A stretch of DNA of 64,000 bases from the NCBI GenBank assembly GCA_034440615.1, contig JAOTOM010005053.1, positions 377,501-441,500 on the forward strand, read 5' to 3'. A program made the translations under genes and the position numbers. The DNA comes from Ashinkailepas kermadecensis. Lineage: Eukaryota > Arthropoda > Thecostraca > Neolepadidae. Positions 43,341 through 54,480 of this stretch are shown piece after piece; positions within the stretch are counted from its first letter, which is position 1; each line of letters starts with the position of its first letter. Below the pieces are notes generated by a model, which worked only from the letters and a program-made list of their open reading frames with translations, did not search any database and was not told the origin of the DNA.

Positions 43341-45140
43341 GATTATTCACGGCTTTGCATCATCTTTCCGAGCAGTTTTGTGTGCATTAGTTGTCACTTT
43401 CTCCGCATTCTACCGTTGACCTTACCATTAATAGGTACCAATGTCACAAAAGCATTAATATTTCCCAATTCGTCACAGCCATTGAATCTGATTGAGACAC
43501 AGCTGCTCTTGTTGTGCATTTCGATCAATGGATATTGATGCCATCAGAAAAGCAAATGTTGTCAGCAGCGAGACTGACCTTACTTCCACTAGGGATAATG
43601 ATTACAGGTACTGACAGCAGCACGGCCAGAAATGCTTTCGGGTGCAGCACCCTTCTGGCCTTATTCGTATCCCTCGCACCTATATGAAGACTCGTTACCT
43701 CTGCCATGTGTTTCTAGTGTCCGACATTTTGCACCTCTTTATATGCTTTATATTTGCTTCATATAATAAGGTCCGGTGACACGAATTCCGGTCATCTCGG
43801 ATCATTGTTTGTTCACACAATGTCATGGTGTACTACTTCGGTGGCTCTAAAACCGACTTAAAATTTCAATTCACAAAGAACAGTAGTATTCGGCATAAGA
43901 CGACATTGCGGGCGCAATGTCGCCAAGGCGGCTGACGCGCACAAAAATCCCAACTCCACACACAAGACGGCAGTGTAGAATATCCATAATACTTGACCTG
44001 ACCTAACACCATTGACCTTGTCACATATTTGAAAGCAGTATGTCTATATCATTCTTATATCCTGTTCTGCACGAACAAAAATTCCCCTTACTGCGATAAG
44101 AAGATATATTTTGACCTGACCTCCGTTTAGTAACCTTGACCTTGATTGAAATTTTGGAGAAAGCAGAGTTATTTGATTTGATGAAAGAACAGTATGATCT
44201 GGATTTGGTGTTGCTATGCTGCAATTACTGCGAATGGTGGCATTTTGGAGATTTGTGAATATTGTCCTCCTTGGTCCATCCCAAGTCAATTTCAAGGATT
44301 TGGAAATCAAATTGGTGAATGAGGTCAAGAAGGCAAATATGGTGGGTTCAAGCACCACCAAAGGTATATAAAAATCCGCACTACCTTTTGGAGGGAAAGG
44401 ATTACAAGTACTAACAGGGTTGTAGTGAAAATGCTCCTGTTGCGACACACCTGGTGCGGGACCCATTCCATTTCCACCGATTTGAAAACTGTTTTGAATT
44501 CTGACATTATTCCTACTTTCCGAAGTGTTGTACTTTGTTATTTCCAACTCTAGCAAAAAACCATTCGAGCTGACACATTCATTTCAAAACCGTCGGATGG
44601 CACTTCTGGGAATCTCCTGGGCTGACCTTTTCGGACTCCTTGGCCGTGACCGGAGAGGCATGTACCCAGTGTGTCCTACTCTTGCTCTTGGCTGCGCCAT
44701 TGGGCACGGGTGGGGTTTTTAGACTGCTGTAAAAAATAAAAAAAAAATAGTAGGACGATTGCGCTGATTGATGTCTGTGATCCGTTGTGCATTTTAATTT
44801 GCTTGGTGTCGTGTGTGGTGACTGACTAGACTTGGCGATCACGATGACTACATCAATGCACATGTTTGATCAGAGGACATTGATGTTTGATCAGAGGTTT
44901 TCGATTGATATGCTTTTGTGGAAGCTGTGCCCCCTCCCCGACCCTGAACTCGCCCCACCAAAACTTTGGCTTCGCCCCTCCCTAATGTTAGGCACCAAGG
45001 AAATAGCTTCACCCATCGTCATCACAGTTCATGCCTGCTGTGCTCCGATGCTCCATCAAGGCCGGTGTGTTTTAGCCTGCATATGGGCGCAGAAATATTT
45101 TATTTAAGCCGGTGTGTGTTTGTTGGTGTGTGGAGTGAGG
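43341..45140. other. Inner sequence of the 9.3-kb element, no gene recognised
   Basis: The longest minus-strand ORF (44,044-44,556, 170 codons) contains no domain I recognise and has AT-rich, non-host-like codon use. A basic stretch at 44,579-44,720 ends in VSPGDSQKCHPTVLK. I would not call either a gene. Confidence 0.35.
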
Positions 45141-45148
45141 GGAGGGTG

Positions 45149-45152
45149 ACGT

Positions 45153-45196
<44 letters not shown>
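45149..45196 (+). repeat. GACGAT hexanucleotide microsatellite
   Basis: About eight GACGAT units. Confidence 0.95.
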
Positions 45197-45501
45197 GACC
45201 CGAGTCCACTGTATGACACTGTAGTCGCATGCTATGACTCAAAGTTTTTATGTTGACATGTGCTGTGTACTGCTCTTTTGCTTATGTGCCTTCACCTGTT
45301 ACTGGGCGATTTTGCCCGTTGGCGAGGATGCTGAATAAACATAAGCATACACATCGTCAAATACAAAATCAGAATTATTGAGGTCTGAAAATATAGTGGG
45401 CGAAATCCGATGAGTTTTTGGTTGGTTGGGGGGTGGAGGGTCAAGTACGTTGACACTTCCCCCCCCAATGTTTTTCAAAAATCTACACCCCTGCTCTCAT
45501 C

Positions 45502-46744
45502 TCATCAAGCGGACAGATATAGCCGAGGTGGCGGCATTCATCGGCCGGGCGGTACTGCGCGGCACGCTTCCCAAGGAGCCGGCACGAGAGCTGTTCATCG
45601 GCCCGTGCGCTCTGCCAGAGTTCCGCGCCGCCATGTCCTACTTCAGGTACGCGCGGCTGATGTCAGCCATCGCACTGGACAACCCTGAAACACGGGCTGA
45701 GCGACGCCTGGTCGATATATTCTGCTTGGCTCGGGAGGTGTTTCAGGAAGTAGATGCGAACCTGCGGCGCCACTACTCACCCAGCGAGTGCGTCACACTG
45801 GACGAAAATCTGGTAAAGTTCCGTGGGCGGTGCGGATTCCGGGTGTATATGCCCTCCAAGCCTGACCGGTACGGCATTCTGATACGCGCTGTGGCCGATG
45901 CAAACGCCAGATATATCTGGAAAATATGGCCCTATGCTGGACGACCTGCCCGCCCAGATCTCGCGCCGCCCAACATCCAGATATCGTCGGTGCCGGCGCT
46001 GGTGCGTCACATGGTGTGTGATCTGGCCGGCGCCGGGCGCAGCGTGACTATGGACCGCTATTATACCTCCATCGATGTGGTGGAGACGCTGCGCGACGAC
46101 CTCAAACTGTCGGTAGTCGACACCCTGCGGGCCAACCGGTAGCTCCTGCCCCAGGAGCTGAAGTCAGCTGCCGGCCGCCAGCCCCACAGCACGGTGATCG
46201 TGCACAGGAACGGAGTGCAACTCGCATCACACTGGCCTAGGGCTGGCAAGGTCGTCCTGGTGGCTTCCACGGAGCATCGGCAGCCGCTGGTCGACAGGAA
46301 GAGCAGCAAGCCAAAAATTGTGCTGTATTACAACAGCACAAAAAGGGGGCGTCGACACATGCGACGCAATCTTAGCCAGCACCATGTGCCTCGCCCCTAC
46401 ACAACGGTGACCAACGCGGGTGTTTATGTACCTGGTAGCCGTGGCAGGCCTCAACGGCTACTACATATTCTGCGAAGCACAGCCCACGGCCGAGTGCTGC
46501 GACGACCGCCACGGAGGGCGACGGCAGTACCTCAGACATCTCAGCGCCCAGCTCATTCGCCCGCACCTGGAGCAGCGCGCCGCTCTGTACCAGAGTGGCG
46601 GCGTGCTGCAATTGCAAGCCCGACGAGCCCTCAAGCTGGCACTCGATCAGCACGTAGGCCGGGCTGGGCCGTCTGGTGCCGCCGCTGACAGCGCGACGCC
46701 TGAGCCCGCCGATAAGGGCCGCTGCCGCCTGTGCATACAGGAGA
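45502..46744 (+). pseudogene. piggyBac-type transposase, catalytic part
   Basis: Continues as LIKRTDIAEVAAFIGRAVLR and shows the DDE core: CVTLDENLVKFRGRCGFRV followed by MPSKPDRYGI (first Asp), SVTMDRYYTSIDVVETL (second Asp), then KPKIVLYYNSTKRG and GVDTCDA (third Asp region) after a frameshift near 46,350. An in-frame TAG at 46,140 and the frameshift inactivate it. The last part (AGLNGYYIF, LIRPHLEQRA, GRCRLCIQE) leads to the C-terminal zinc-binding region, cut by a LINE insertion at 46,745. Confidence 0.88.
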
Positions 46745-47212
46745 CATAAAAGACATAAAAGATCAGTGCAACTATGAGCCACAAGGGCCCTTCTTGGTTG
46801 CACTTTTGGACACTGAACCAGTTGCCCACCAAATCTGTATATCAGCCCTCCCTGGAATACAGAGAAACAAGCCCCCTATTCTTATAATGATTGTCTATGC
46901 CGTTTTTCAAAGATGTTCAGTGTGTTGCTTCTGACAATGGTTCCTGGCAGCTGGTTCCAGTGTTCGACTACCCTGTTGGTGAAGAAAGACTGTCTTAACC
47001 TTGTCCTGCTGTGATTAACTTCAATTTTGAATTGATGACCTCTAATTGCATCATTTCTGTTAACTTCAAACATTTCCCTGAGATATCCCTGTTCCTGACC
47101 ATGAACAAATTTAAGAACCTCGATGAGATCTCCTCTCAGCCTTCTATATCTAAGTGAAAACATATTCAATTTCTTCCATCTTTCCTCATATGCCAGGTTG
47201 CCTATACCATTA
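46745..47212 (-). mobile_element. CR1/L2-like LINE, 3' part (RT C-terminus and 3' end)
   Basis: The minus strand encodes NGIGNLAYEERWKKLNMFSL, RYRRLRGDLIEVLKFVHG, RGHQFKIEVNHSRTR and FFTNRVVEHWNQLP, the C-terminal region downstream of RT in CR1/L2/Jockey-type LINEs. The 3' end is a short repeat tail (TTTTATGTC units). It is cut at 47,213 by the TA-duplicating transposon and continues at 49,956. Confidence 0.85.
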
Positions 47213-49955
47213 GGTTGGTCCGGTTTGCACACTTTTTGCCAAAATCGATAGCAGCTCCCCCTCATTTTATGCATTTTGGGCCGCTGAACACGATGGAAGC
47301 ATCAGAAATGCAAATTTCTCACATCTTTTGATGGCCCCGGCCACTTGAAGATTTTGGCTGGGACCAAATTTTGGACATTTTTGCATCTCATAAGCGGACT
47401 GGTGGGAAAATGAGTCCGCTTGAGCATTACATCGTCGAGGCAATTCATTTCCCATCATTTGGCACCATTCCCAAGATTCTAGCTGTCTTATTACCTCAGA
47501 TTTCGTCTTCTGAAGTATGGAAGTTTCGAGCGGTTCCCTGGGCTGCCAAGAGATGGCAGGCCTAGCGAGCCCGGCTGCCTTCCACGTACACACAACTGAG
47601 GGACGCGAGGAAGTTTTCGCGGGAAATTCGGCGTCTCAAGCCGTGACTGTTCAAACGGTGGCAGTTCCTCCTCTGACGACGGTGACAGTGCTCCCGAGTA
47701 TCAGCCACCTCGCAGGCCAAAAAGTAGACGCGTGGAGGGTCCACCTCTCTCACTTTTGTCTGAGGCTGCTGATGCGTGCGATGTGGGTTCTCGGAAGGCA
47801 TCTACGCTCATAAGTGCGTACACAGTGTCTGCTGAAGGCGCAGCCATCAGTCGTTCAAAAATCCAACGAGAGCTAGAAAAGAGCAGAACGCAAAAAGTTC
47901 GAGAGGTAGGAGCCGCTACCGCTGGCTGCACGGCCATATTTTGCGATGGACGAACCGACACGGCCCGGGTGGCAGGGACCCGACACGAAAAGGTTCACAA
48001 CATATCCGTGAACGCTCACCCGGGCGATGTATTTGTCGGGCACTTTAACTGCGAAGCACGGCACACCGGAGCGGCTATCGCCCAACAGCTGCTGCGCTTT
48101 CTGGTTCAGCGCGGCATACAGGCCACTGCCATCCATGCGGTGGGAGGCGATGGGACTAACGAGGTGGTGGGCTGGCAAGGCGGCTGGATGGTCCAATTCG
48201 AAAAGCTGCTAGGCCGGCCGCTGACCCGAGCGGTCTGCCTCCTCCATCAGGCCGAGCTGCCCTACAGAGCCCTCTTCAAGAGGCTCGATGGGCCGACCAC
48301 CAGTCCCTCCAGCTTCTCGGGTCCCATCGGCAAGCTGCTGTCGGGCCCGGTGCACCAGTTGCCTGTCGCTCAGTTCCAGCCCCTGACAACGGCTGAGCTG
48401 CCGCCGCTGTCAGATGATGTCAGACGCAATCTGAGCTCAGATCTGAGCCTGCTGGTGCAGTGCGCCCAGTGTGTGACTTCGGGCGATGGAAGCGAAGTAG
48501 CGCAGCGCGTTCACGGCCAGCTCAGTATGGCGCGGTGGCACACCGCACAGAGCAGACTGTTGCGTGTCTACATGGCCCAACAGAGCCCCAGTGCCGAGCT
48601 GCAGACGCTTGCATTGTACGTTGTGGGCGTTTACATCCCAACAGTGCTGGCAATCAGACACCGGCCGGACCTGGTGGAGGCGCCGCGCCACCTATACGAC
48701 CGGCTCGAGCGGCAGCGCCGCCACATGACCGGCGATGGTCTGGCCGAAGTGCAGAGGAGACTCTGCGGGAATGCCATGCTGGCGCACCCTGAGGCCGTCG
48801 TCCTCGGCATGCTCGGGGACGAACGCCGAGAGATCCGGGCCAGAGCTATCCAGCTCATCGGTGAGACCCGTCAGCGCCGGCAGCCTGGGCAGCCAGTCCG
48901 GGCTTACAAATGCCCGGAAATCAATCTCCGGGCCAGCAACTTCATGGAGTTGGTGGATCTGCAGCACCACCAGGCAGATATCGAGCCACCCCTGACCCGC
49001 CCACTTGGCGGCGATGAGCTGGCGCGTCTGCTGGACGAGCCTCTGCGAACTGGCATTCCCTGCCACACGCAGGCGACGGAGCGAAGTGTAAAGCTGACCA
49101 CGGAGTCGGCGGCGGCTGTCACCGGCAGGGACCGTCAGGACGGCCATAGCCTGAATAAGGTGGCCTTCCGTCGCCGGTTCCGGGCCAGTGAGTGAGTGAG
49201 CGCCGCTGCGGCGAGTCTCATCGCGGCGGGCTGTTGCGGCGTGCTTCGGTGGCGGCGGCGGAATGGTGATGACAGATGATCTGACGGAATACATAGAATA
49301 CACCTTTGACAAAATACATACAGATATGAGGGGTGACACTGGTTTCATGTTGATTACCTTGTTGCGATTCAGGCCAGGCTACGCAGGGCATGTTCTGCGC
49401 AGTACCACCTCTTTTCAACCAATATGTGCGATTATGTCACTGTAGAATCCGTTACCATTTTTGTGTATTTGCATCTCTAATTCACATAAAACATAACCGA
49501 TAAGTTAGTTGAGACGGTATCAGTGCATCAAGACGCCAAACCACGCTTGGTGGAAAGTACAAACGCGTCCGTCATAAGGCATTTGGAAGGCAGCAGGGCT
49601 CGCTAGGCCTGCCATCTCTTGGCAGCCCAGGGAACCGCTCGAACCTTCCATACTTCAGAAGACGAAATCTGAGGTAATAAGACAGCTAGAATCTTGGAAA
49701 TGGTGCCAAATGATCGAAAATGAATTGCCTCGATGATGTAATGCTCAAGCGGACACATTTTTCCCCCAGTCCGCTTATGAGATGCAGAAATGTCCAAAAT
49801 TTGGTCCCAGCCAAAATCTTCAAGTGGCCGGGGCCATCAAAAGATGTGAGAAATTTGCATTTCTGATGCTTGCATCGTGTTCAGCGGCCCAAAATGCATA
49901 AAATGAGGGGGAGCTGCTATCGATTTTGGCAAAAAGTGTGCAAACCGGACCAACC
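47213..49955 (+). mobile_element. 2,743-bp DNA transposon with 371-bp inverted repeats and TA duplication
   Basis: Left repeat 47,213-47,583 and right repeat 49,585-49,955 are inverted copies. By eye they differ at about 11 of 371 positions and have no gaps. The ends are GGTTGGTCCGGTTTGCACAC. TA flanks both sides (47,211-47,212 and 49,956-49,957), and the surrounding LINE continues across the insertion. It carries one long ORF (47,732-49,195). Confidence 0.9.
47732..49195 (+). CDS. Putative DDE-type transposase of the 371-bp-TIR element
   Basis: A 487-codon open frame. It stays open about 130 bp upstream without an ATG, and its first codon here is GTG, so the true start must come from an upstream exon or a frameshift. 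Candidate acidic residues are D72/D76 (IFCDGRTD), D140 (AVGGDGTN) and E450 (CHTQATERSVK). Other recognisable blocks are CLLHQAELPYRALFKRLDGP, FSGPIGKLL, RWHTAQSRLLRVY and FMELVDLQ. I recall this layout (FDGRKD, GCDGT, LLHANELPLRHLF, CHTQAVERCVK) from many unassigned, multicopy arthropod proteins. The role as transposase is inferred from the flanking repeats. Confidence 0.75.
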   Translation: MEGPPLSLLSEAADACDVGSRKASTLISAYTVSAEGAAISRSKIQRELEKSRTQKVREVGAATAGCTAIFCDGRTDTARVAGTRHEKVHNISVNAHPGDVFVGHFNCEARHTGAAIAQQLLRFLVQRGIQATAIHAVGGDGTNEVVGWQGGWMVQFEKLLGRPLTRAVCLLHQAELPYRALFKRLDGPTTSPSSFSGPIGKLLSGPVHQLPVAQFQPLTTAELPPLSDDVRRNLSSDLSLLVQCAQCVTSGDGSEVAQRVHGQLSMARWHTAQSRLLRVYMAQQSPSAELQTLALYVVGVYIPTVLAIRHRPDLVEAPRHLYDRLERQRRHMTGDGLAEVQRRLCGNAMLAHPEAVVLGMLGDERREIRARAIQLIGETRQRRQPGQPVRAYKCPEINLRASNFMELVDLQHHQADIEPPLTRPLGGDELARLLDEPLRTGIPCHTQATERSVKLTTESAAAVTGRDRQDGHSLNKVAFRRRFRASE

Positions 49956-51449
49956 TACTATACTTTTTTGTTGCCCTCTTTTGTACTCTCTCTCTAAAAG
50001 CCAACAATCTTTCTCATAACTAGGGGACCAAGCCTGGACATAGTATTCTAAATGTGGCCTGACATATGCACAGAAAAGCTTCCTGATGACCTCCTCACTT
50101 TTGTATGACACATTCCTCTGTATTGCCCAAAGCATTCTTAGTGCCTTTTTCCTGGCTTCTTTGGTCTGTTCTGATGCCCCCAATTTTGTGTTCAAAATAA
50201 CACCTAAGTCCTTCTCCTGCTGAGTCACAGATAATACTTGGCCCCCCATCAAGTATGGCACCTTTATATTCTGCCTACCTACATGCATGACTTTGCACTT
50301 ATCAAAATTAAACTTCATTTGCCATTTTTCGGACCACTTCACACGCTCGTCTAAGTCGTTCTGCAGCAAAACCTGCTCATTGTGCCCTGTTATGCCCTAA
50401 AGATCTTCAAATCATCCGCAAATTTCAAAACCTTACTGCTTAGGCCACATTCAATGCTATTCACAAATATAATGAACAATAGTGGCCCCAGTACCGACCC
50501 CTGAGGGACTCCACTAAGAACATTTTGCCATGATGACTTTGTACCATTTAGCATTACTCTCTGCTGTCTATCTGAAAGCCACAACTCTATCCATTTTAGG
50601 ATGCTACCTGCAATGCCAAGGACCTGAAGCTGCATCATTAACCGTTATGGGGTACCTTGTCAAAGGCCTTACTAAAGTCAAGATATGCTACATCAACCTG
50701 ATTTACCTGATCAAATTGTTCTGTGGCAAAATTCAAAAAGTCCAAGAGATTTGTGAGACACGATCTCCCTTTTCTAAACCCATGTTGAGTATCTTGAATC
50801 GATCTGTTTTCTTCCAGAAAACTAACTATTCTATCCTTGATAATTGATTCGAGTACCTTGCAGACTAGGGATGTGAGGCTTACTGGCCTATGCTTTTCAA
50901 ATTTCCCTCTTTCTCCTTTCTTGAAAATAGGAACTACATTTGCCCTTTTCCAATCTGTTGGAATTTCATTTTTGAAACTGATCTACAAAATATTATACTA
51001 AGTGGAATTGCCAGTTCCTTTTCAGCTTCCCGCAATAGCCTAGCATAAATTCCATCAGGTCCTGCTGCCTTGTTTGGCTTTATTTTTCTGATATAATTGA
51101 AAACAACATCACTATCAATGAAATCAATATCGTGTATCTGATCACCTGTCACTGAACTGTGGTTCACGGTTGGCAGATTTGTCACATCCTCCACTGTAAA
51201 CACTGATTTAAACTGCTTGCTCAACTCCTCAACCATGTCACCATCCTCACTCAATATAGTCCCATTTACTTCCAGTGGACCAATTGAGCTTGAAACTTTA
51301 CTTAGCTTGTAGAAACTAAAGAACTTTTTACTGTCCCCATTACAGTTCCTAGCCAAATCCAATTCTTTTGCTCGCCTTGCTGCTCTGGTTTTCTACTTCA
51401 CAGCATCTCTAGCTTTTTGATATGACCTTAGATTTACGATATTTGAGAG
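49956..51449 (-). mobile_element. CR1/L2-like LINE, reverse transcriptase part (5'-truncated)
   Basis: Reading leftwards: KKFFSFYKLSKVSSSIGPLE, IRKIKPNKAAGPDGIYARLL, QHGFRKGRSCLTNLL, AYLDFSKAFDKVPHNG, LSGVPQGSVLGPLLFIIFVN, VLKFADDLKIFRA, KWQMKFNFDKCKVMHVGRQ and VRPHLEYYVQAWSPSYEKD. These are the RT motifs, including the FADD catalytic pair. Frameshifts and stops are present. No endonuclease or ORF1 remains, so the copy is 5'-truncated at about 51,449. Confidence 0.88.
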
Positions 51450-51607
51450 AGGAGAGCCACGGCCGCGGTCACAAAAAGAGGAAGAACGCCCTCCACCGGG
51501 TCACAGCGTGCGCAGTGTGCCGACTTCCAGCGTGCCCCGCCCACAGCACGAAAACGAAAGTTTGTTCGGTCTGTACAGCGCCTGGAGAGGCGAGTGACAG
51601 TGAGTAG
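51450..51607 (+). pseudogene. piggyBac-type transposase, C-terminal cysteine-rich end
   Basis: After the LINE the frame resumes with SHGRGHKKRKNALHRV, CAVCRLPACPAHSTKTKVC and SVCTAPGEASDSE, then TAG. Together with GRCRLC before the LINE this forms the CxxC...CxxC...CxxH...CxxC pattern of the piggyBac C-terminal cross-brace zinc finger. The 6-bp AGGAGA occurs on both sides of the LINE (46,739-46,744 and 51,450-51,455). Confidence 0.82.
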
Positions 51608-53140
51608 CCAGCGTGCGAGGCCGTCATGTGGCGTGTGAGGCTGCCAGTGCACACATCGTGTTGGTGTATTTTTATATCCTCCTGCCTGTACATTTCATGA
51701 TCATTGAATCCAATAACACGAGATTAGTGTAATATGAATACATTCATGAATGTGCAAAGAAATTGTATCTGCAAGGAATGTAGACGACGGAGTAAGACGT
51801 ACTATCCGTATGACTGACATCGTAATTTCCATCACGTACAAATCAGGTGCAAACTTATTGATACAACATACGATGCTCATAATCTAACAGTTGAACTGAA
51901 ATTAAGCTTTGAACCTTTTAACGTTCAAAGTTTTCCATCCATCGATACGTCTTTGGTATTTCAAAATACCTTCAGCTTTGCAATGAATCCCAAATTTGAG
52001 CCGAATGGCTGACAAGAACGTAGCTAGTGACGTTATGAACTATGACGTCATTTTTAGGGGGAGAGGCGGGGCGGGGGCTGTATGCTGTGGGTCCGAATCA
52101 TGGAGAGCTTTCATACGCCTTGCTCTTCATATGCATGCTTTTCATATTCAAGCGACGCTTCGTTCCGAAGATCGAAGGGCCATTTGGATTCGCGACTCTA
52201 CCCGCTTCCACGAAATTGTCGCGAAAGTCTGGTCCGGCGCGTACCACTATATTCGTGCCACAACAAATTTTACTTGAAAATCTGTACGAGTTGTGTAATG
52301 AGCTATGAAATGACGTGCATTTTAACTCTGTATATGTAGACGGGTGACGTCATGGTCCCGCGCGTCGCCAAGGCGACGCGTGCCTTCCGATTGGCTTGTT
52401 GCTTTCGCGCCGAAAGATCCCGGCCGGGGGAGTGTGAGAATACAGCTGGCCGCGGGCGGACGTGCGGTCCGCCCGTGCGGGTTGGACTGAAAGCTGTCAT
52501 GCGTGTTTGCGGTTCGGACCCGGCGACTGCATTGTTCGGACACAGCGACTACATATATATATCAGAAATGGAGATATGACATGTTGTTGAGAAAAAAAAG
52601 TTTAAAAAAAACCCGGAATTTTGAGTTAATTTTTTTTTTTAAAGCCAAAATTGAGGATTTTTTCGGCCCATACTTGTCGAGAGCTTTCCGGTGACACCCG
52701 ATTCATTTTCGTGCCGCCTATAGTTTGGAAGATAGAGGGGAAAGGGGGGGGGGTATCCCCCACGAGACGGGGTGGATGAACCGAGACGGGGTGGGGTTAA
52801 GATTTTATCCAGGTGAGGAACGCTGCCAATAATGGCGAGGCCAGCTATGATGGCAGTGGAAGGTTTACATATTCGGCCAACCTACCATAAAAAGAGCAAT
52901 GGTCTGTCGATATACGTGTTTGTGTACCGCTGAGGGGGGGGCTAAATTTGGGGGCCAAGCAATTAATTAATTAATAAGGGGAGAATGAATGGGGCGAGCG
53001 AATGTGAAGTGAATGAGGAGAATGACTGTGTGTAGGTAGCTTTAAGGACCAGCGGAAGCCGCTTGGGGCTTATCCCAGGCACCTATTTCGTGTGGTACAT
53101 TGCACAAAATTATACTACTATTAGCATCCGAAAGTCCCAA
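51608..53140. other. Downstream flank of piggyBac, no gene recognised
   Basis: GC-rich block at 52,330-52,540 and GAGACGGGGTGG repeats near 52,760-52,795. The right terminus of the piggyBac element should lie here, but I could not define it. Confidence 0.35.
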
Positions 53141-53629
53141 CACGGGACAAGTCATGCAGACCACGGACAAATTTCATTCACATTAATTGTATAAATACAA
53201 CGTATTCTTTCTAATTTGGCTAGATGCACCCACTTACCTATATGGTTTTCCCAAAACTTTGACCTCGCACACATATAAATTCGTGTTAGGGAAGGTAGCT
53301 CAAACAACATCAAGCCGGCTGGGGTTTGAGGAATGTGTGGTGGAGGTGGCGGTGAAACACAACACAACACACCACAGACATAGCCATATCAGAAAAGGAG
53401 ATATATAGCCCAGTTTAAGTCTAGAGTCAGCCCATGTTCAACCGGGTTAAGGTTCAGTCGTAATTCAGATCAAGCCCCAATAGATCAATCAAATCAGTTT
53501 CAGTTTAGGCTTGGTTAGCATTACTTTTTACACACTTAGCACAGCTCCCACACCACCAAAAAAAAACACCCCACACCCACGAAACCACTGCCCCCACACC
53601 CCACCGACGGCAGAGCCGCCACCCTTACA
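53141..53629. other. No gene recognised
   Basis: Short ORFs only. A C-rich simple stretch lies near 53,545-53,630. Confidence 0.4.
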
Positions 53630-54480
53630 AATCCCCATGTTTAGCGTTAAAATATCCTATGATTAGAACTCGTTGAGTAGCCTGAAGCAGCAAATCGCTC
53701 AGCTTCTGTGGTGCGGGGTTTGCAGCTGACGACGAAATGCATATTGAGAACACTGTTGTTTGGCAATGGGAATTTTCGAGACTGACTGCTACGCAGTTCG
53801 GGGCAGAATTTAACGTTACTCGACGATGAGATATGATGCTAGGGATGAGTATGGCTGCGTCTCATTTCCAAAGTGGATCGTTTACGTTCTCGACGTGCCA
53901 AGTGTAACCTGAAATTTTGTTCCAGGTAGAGTCTGAGTCTCAAAGAGTGAGTTTCTTGAAGCGCAGCTAGTATTGGTTTTTGGTACATTAATTCTGACTT
54001 ATATTATGTGAACTTATCTGGACGGCCACCGGTATTCCACTGTAGAACAAAACCTCATTGCCCAACGTGTATAGTGTTTGTTGGTGCTTCCATACTGGGG
54101 TGGTGTCGGTGTCGTGTTGGGGGAAAGCTGGATCCGGCGGACGGAGAGAGGGGTGCGTGGTGACGCAAGCAGAGGTTGCAGCCTGGATTTGGATGCACGG
54201 GTTCTGGGAGGTGATGGGGTGACCTAACGTCGGGATTTGTGCATGGGAGGCGAGGTAGGTTCGGACGGGATTCGTTGGTTTGGGGTTGTGGGTTCGGACT
54301 GGACGGACTTGGCAGGTGTGGTGGGCTCGGTCTGTGTGGTGGCCTTGGAAGAGGTTTTGGGATGGATTTTGGTGGTTGCGCAGGAGTCTCTTTAAAGGAG
54401 GCGTTAATGATCTTTATGGTCTTGCACGCCGTAAATATCACTCTCCCCTGAACGGAGGCCGGTGACGGACGCAATTCCAA
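53630..54480 (-). pseudogene. LINE fragment: ORF1 C-terminus and start of AP endonuclease
   Basis: The minus strand first encodes FTACKTIKIINASFKE and a long Pro/Ser/Asn-rich stretch (ORF1-like). Then LQWNTGGRPDKFT, PILAALQETH and, near the left end, LIIGYFNAKHGDL follow, matching the QWN, LQET and GDFNA motifs of AP-type LINE endonucleases. Stops and frameshifts show that it is dead. Confidence 0.7.

Larger units (their letters stand above)
36195..45493. mobile_element. 9,299-bp hAT-like element inserted in the piggyBac gene
   Basis: The left end CAGGGGCGTCGATTT and the reversed right end CAGGGGTGTAGATTT match at 13 of 15 positions. The 8-bp sequence CTCTCATC lies immediately outside both ends (36,187-36,194 and 45,494-45,501). 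An 8-bp duplication with CAG-starting ends is diagnostic of hAT. Removing the element plus one duplicate rejoins the piggyBac frame exactly. No hAT transposase is recognisable; the interior holds satellites, minisatellites and fold-back repeats, so it is non-autonomous or composite. Confidence 0.82.

Noticed and set aside
44044..44556. 170-codon minus-strand ORF as a hAT transposase
   Set aside because: No hATC dimerisation motif, zinc finger or DDE residues recognisable; left unassigned.
47267..47593. 108-codon ORF in the inverted repeat
   Set aside because: Lies within the 371-bp TIR, and its mirror copy at the other end is not kept as an ORF of the same length; no family resemblance.
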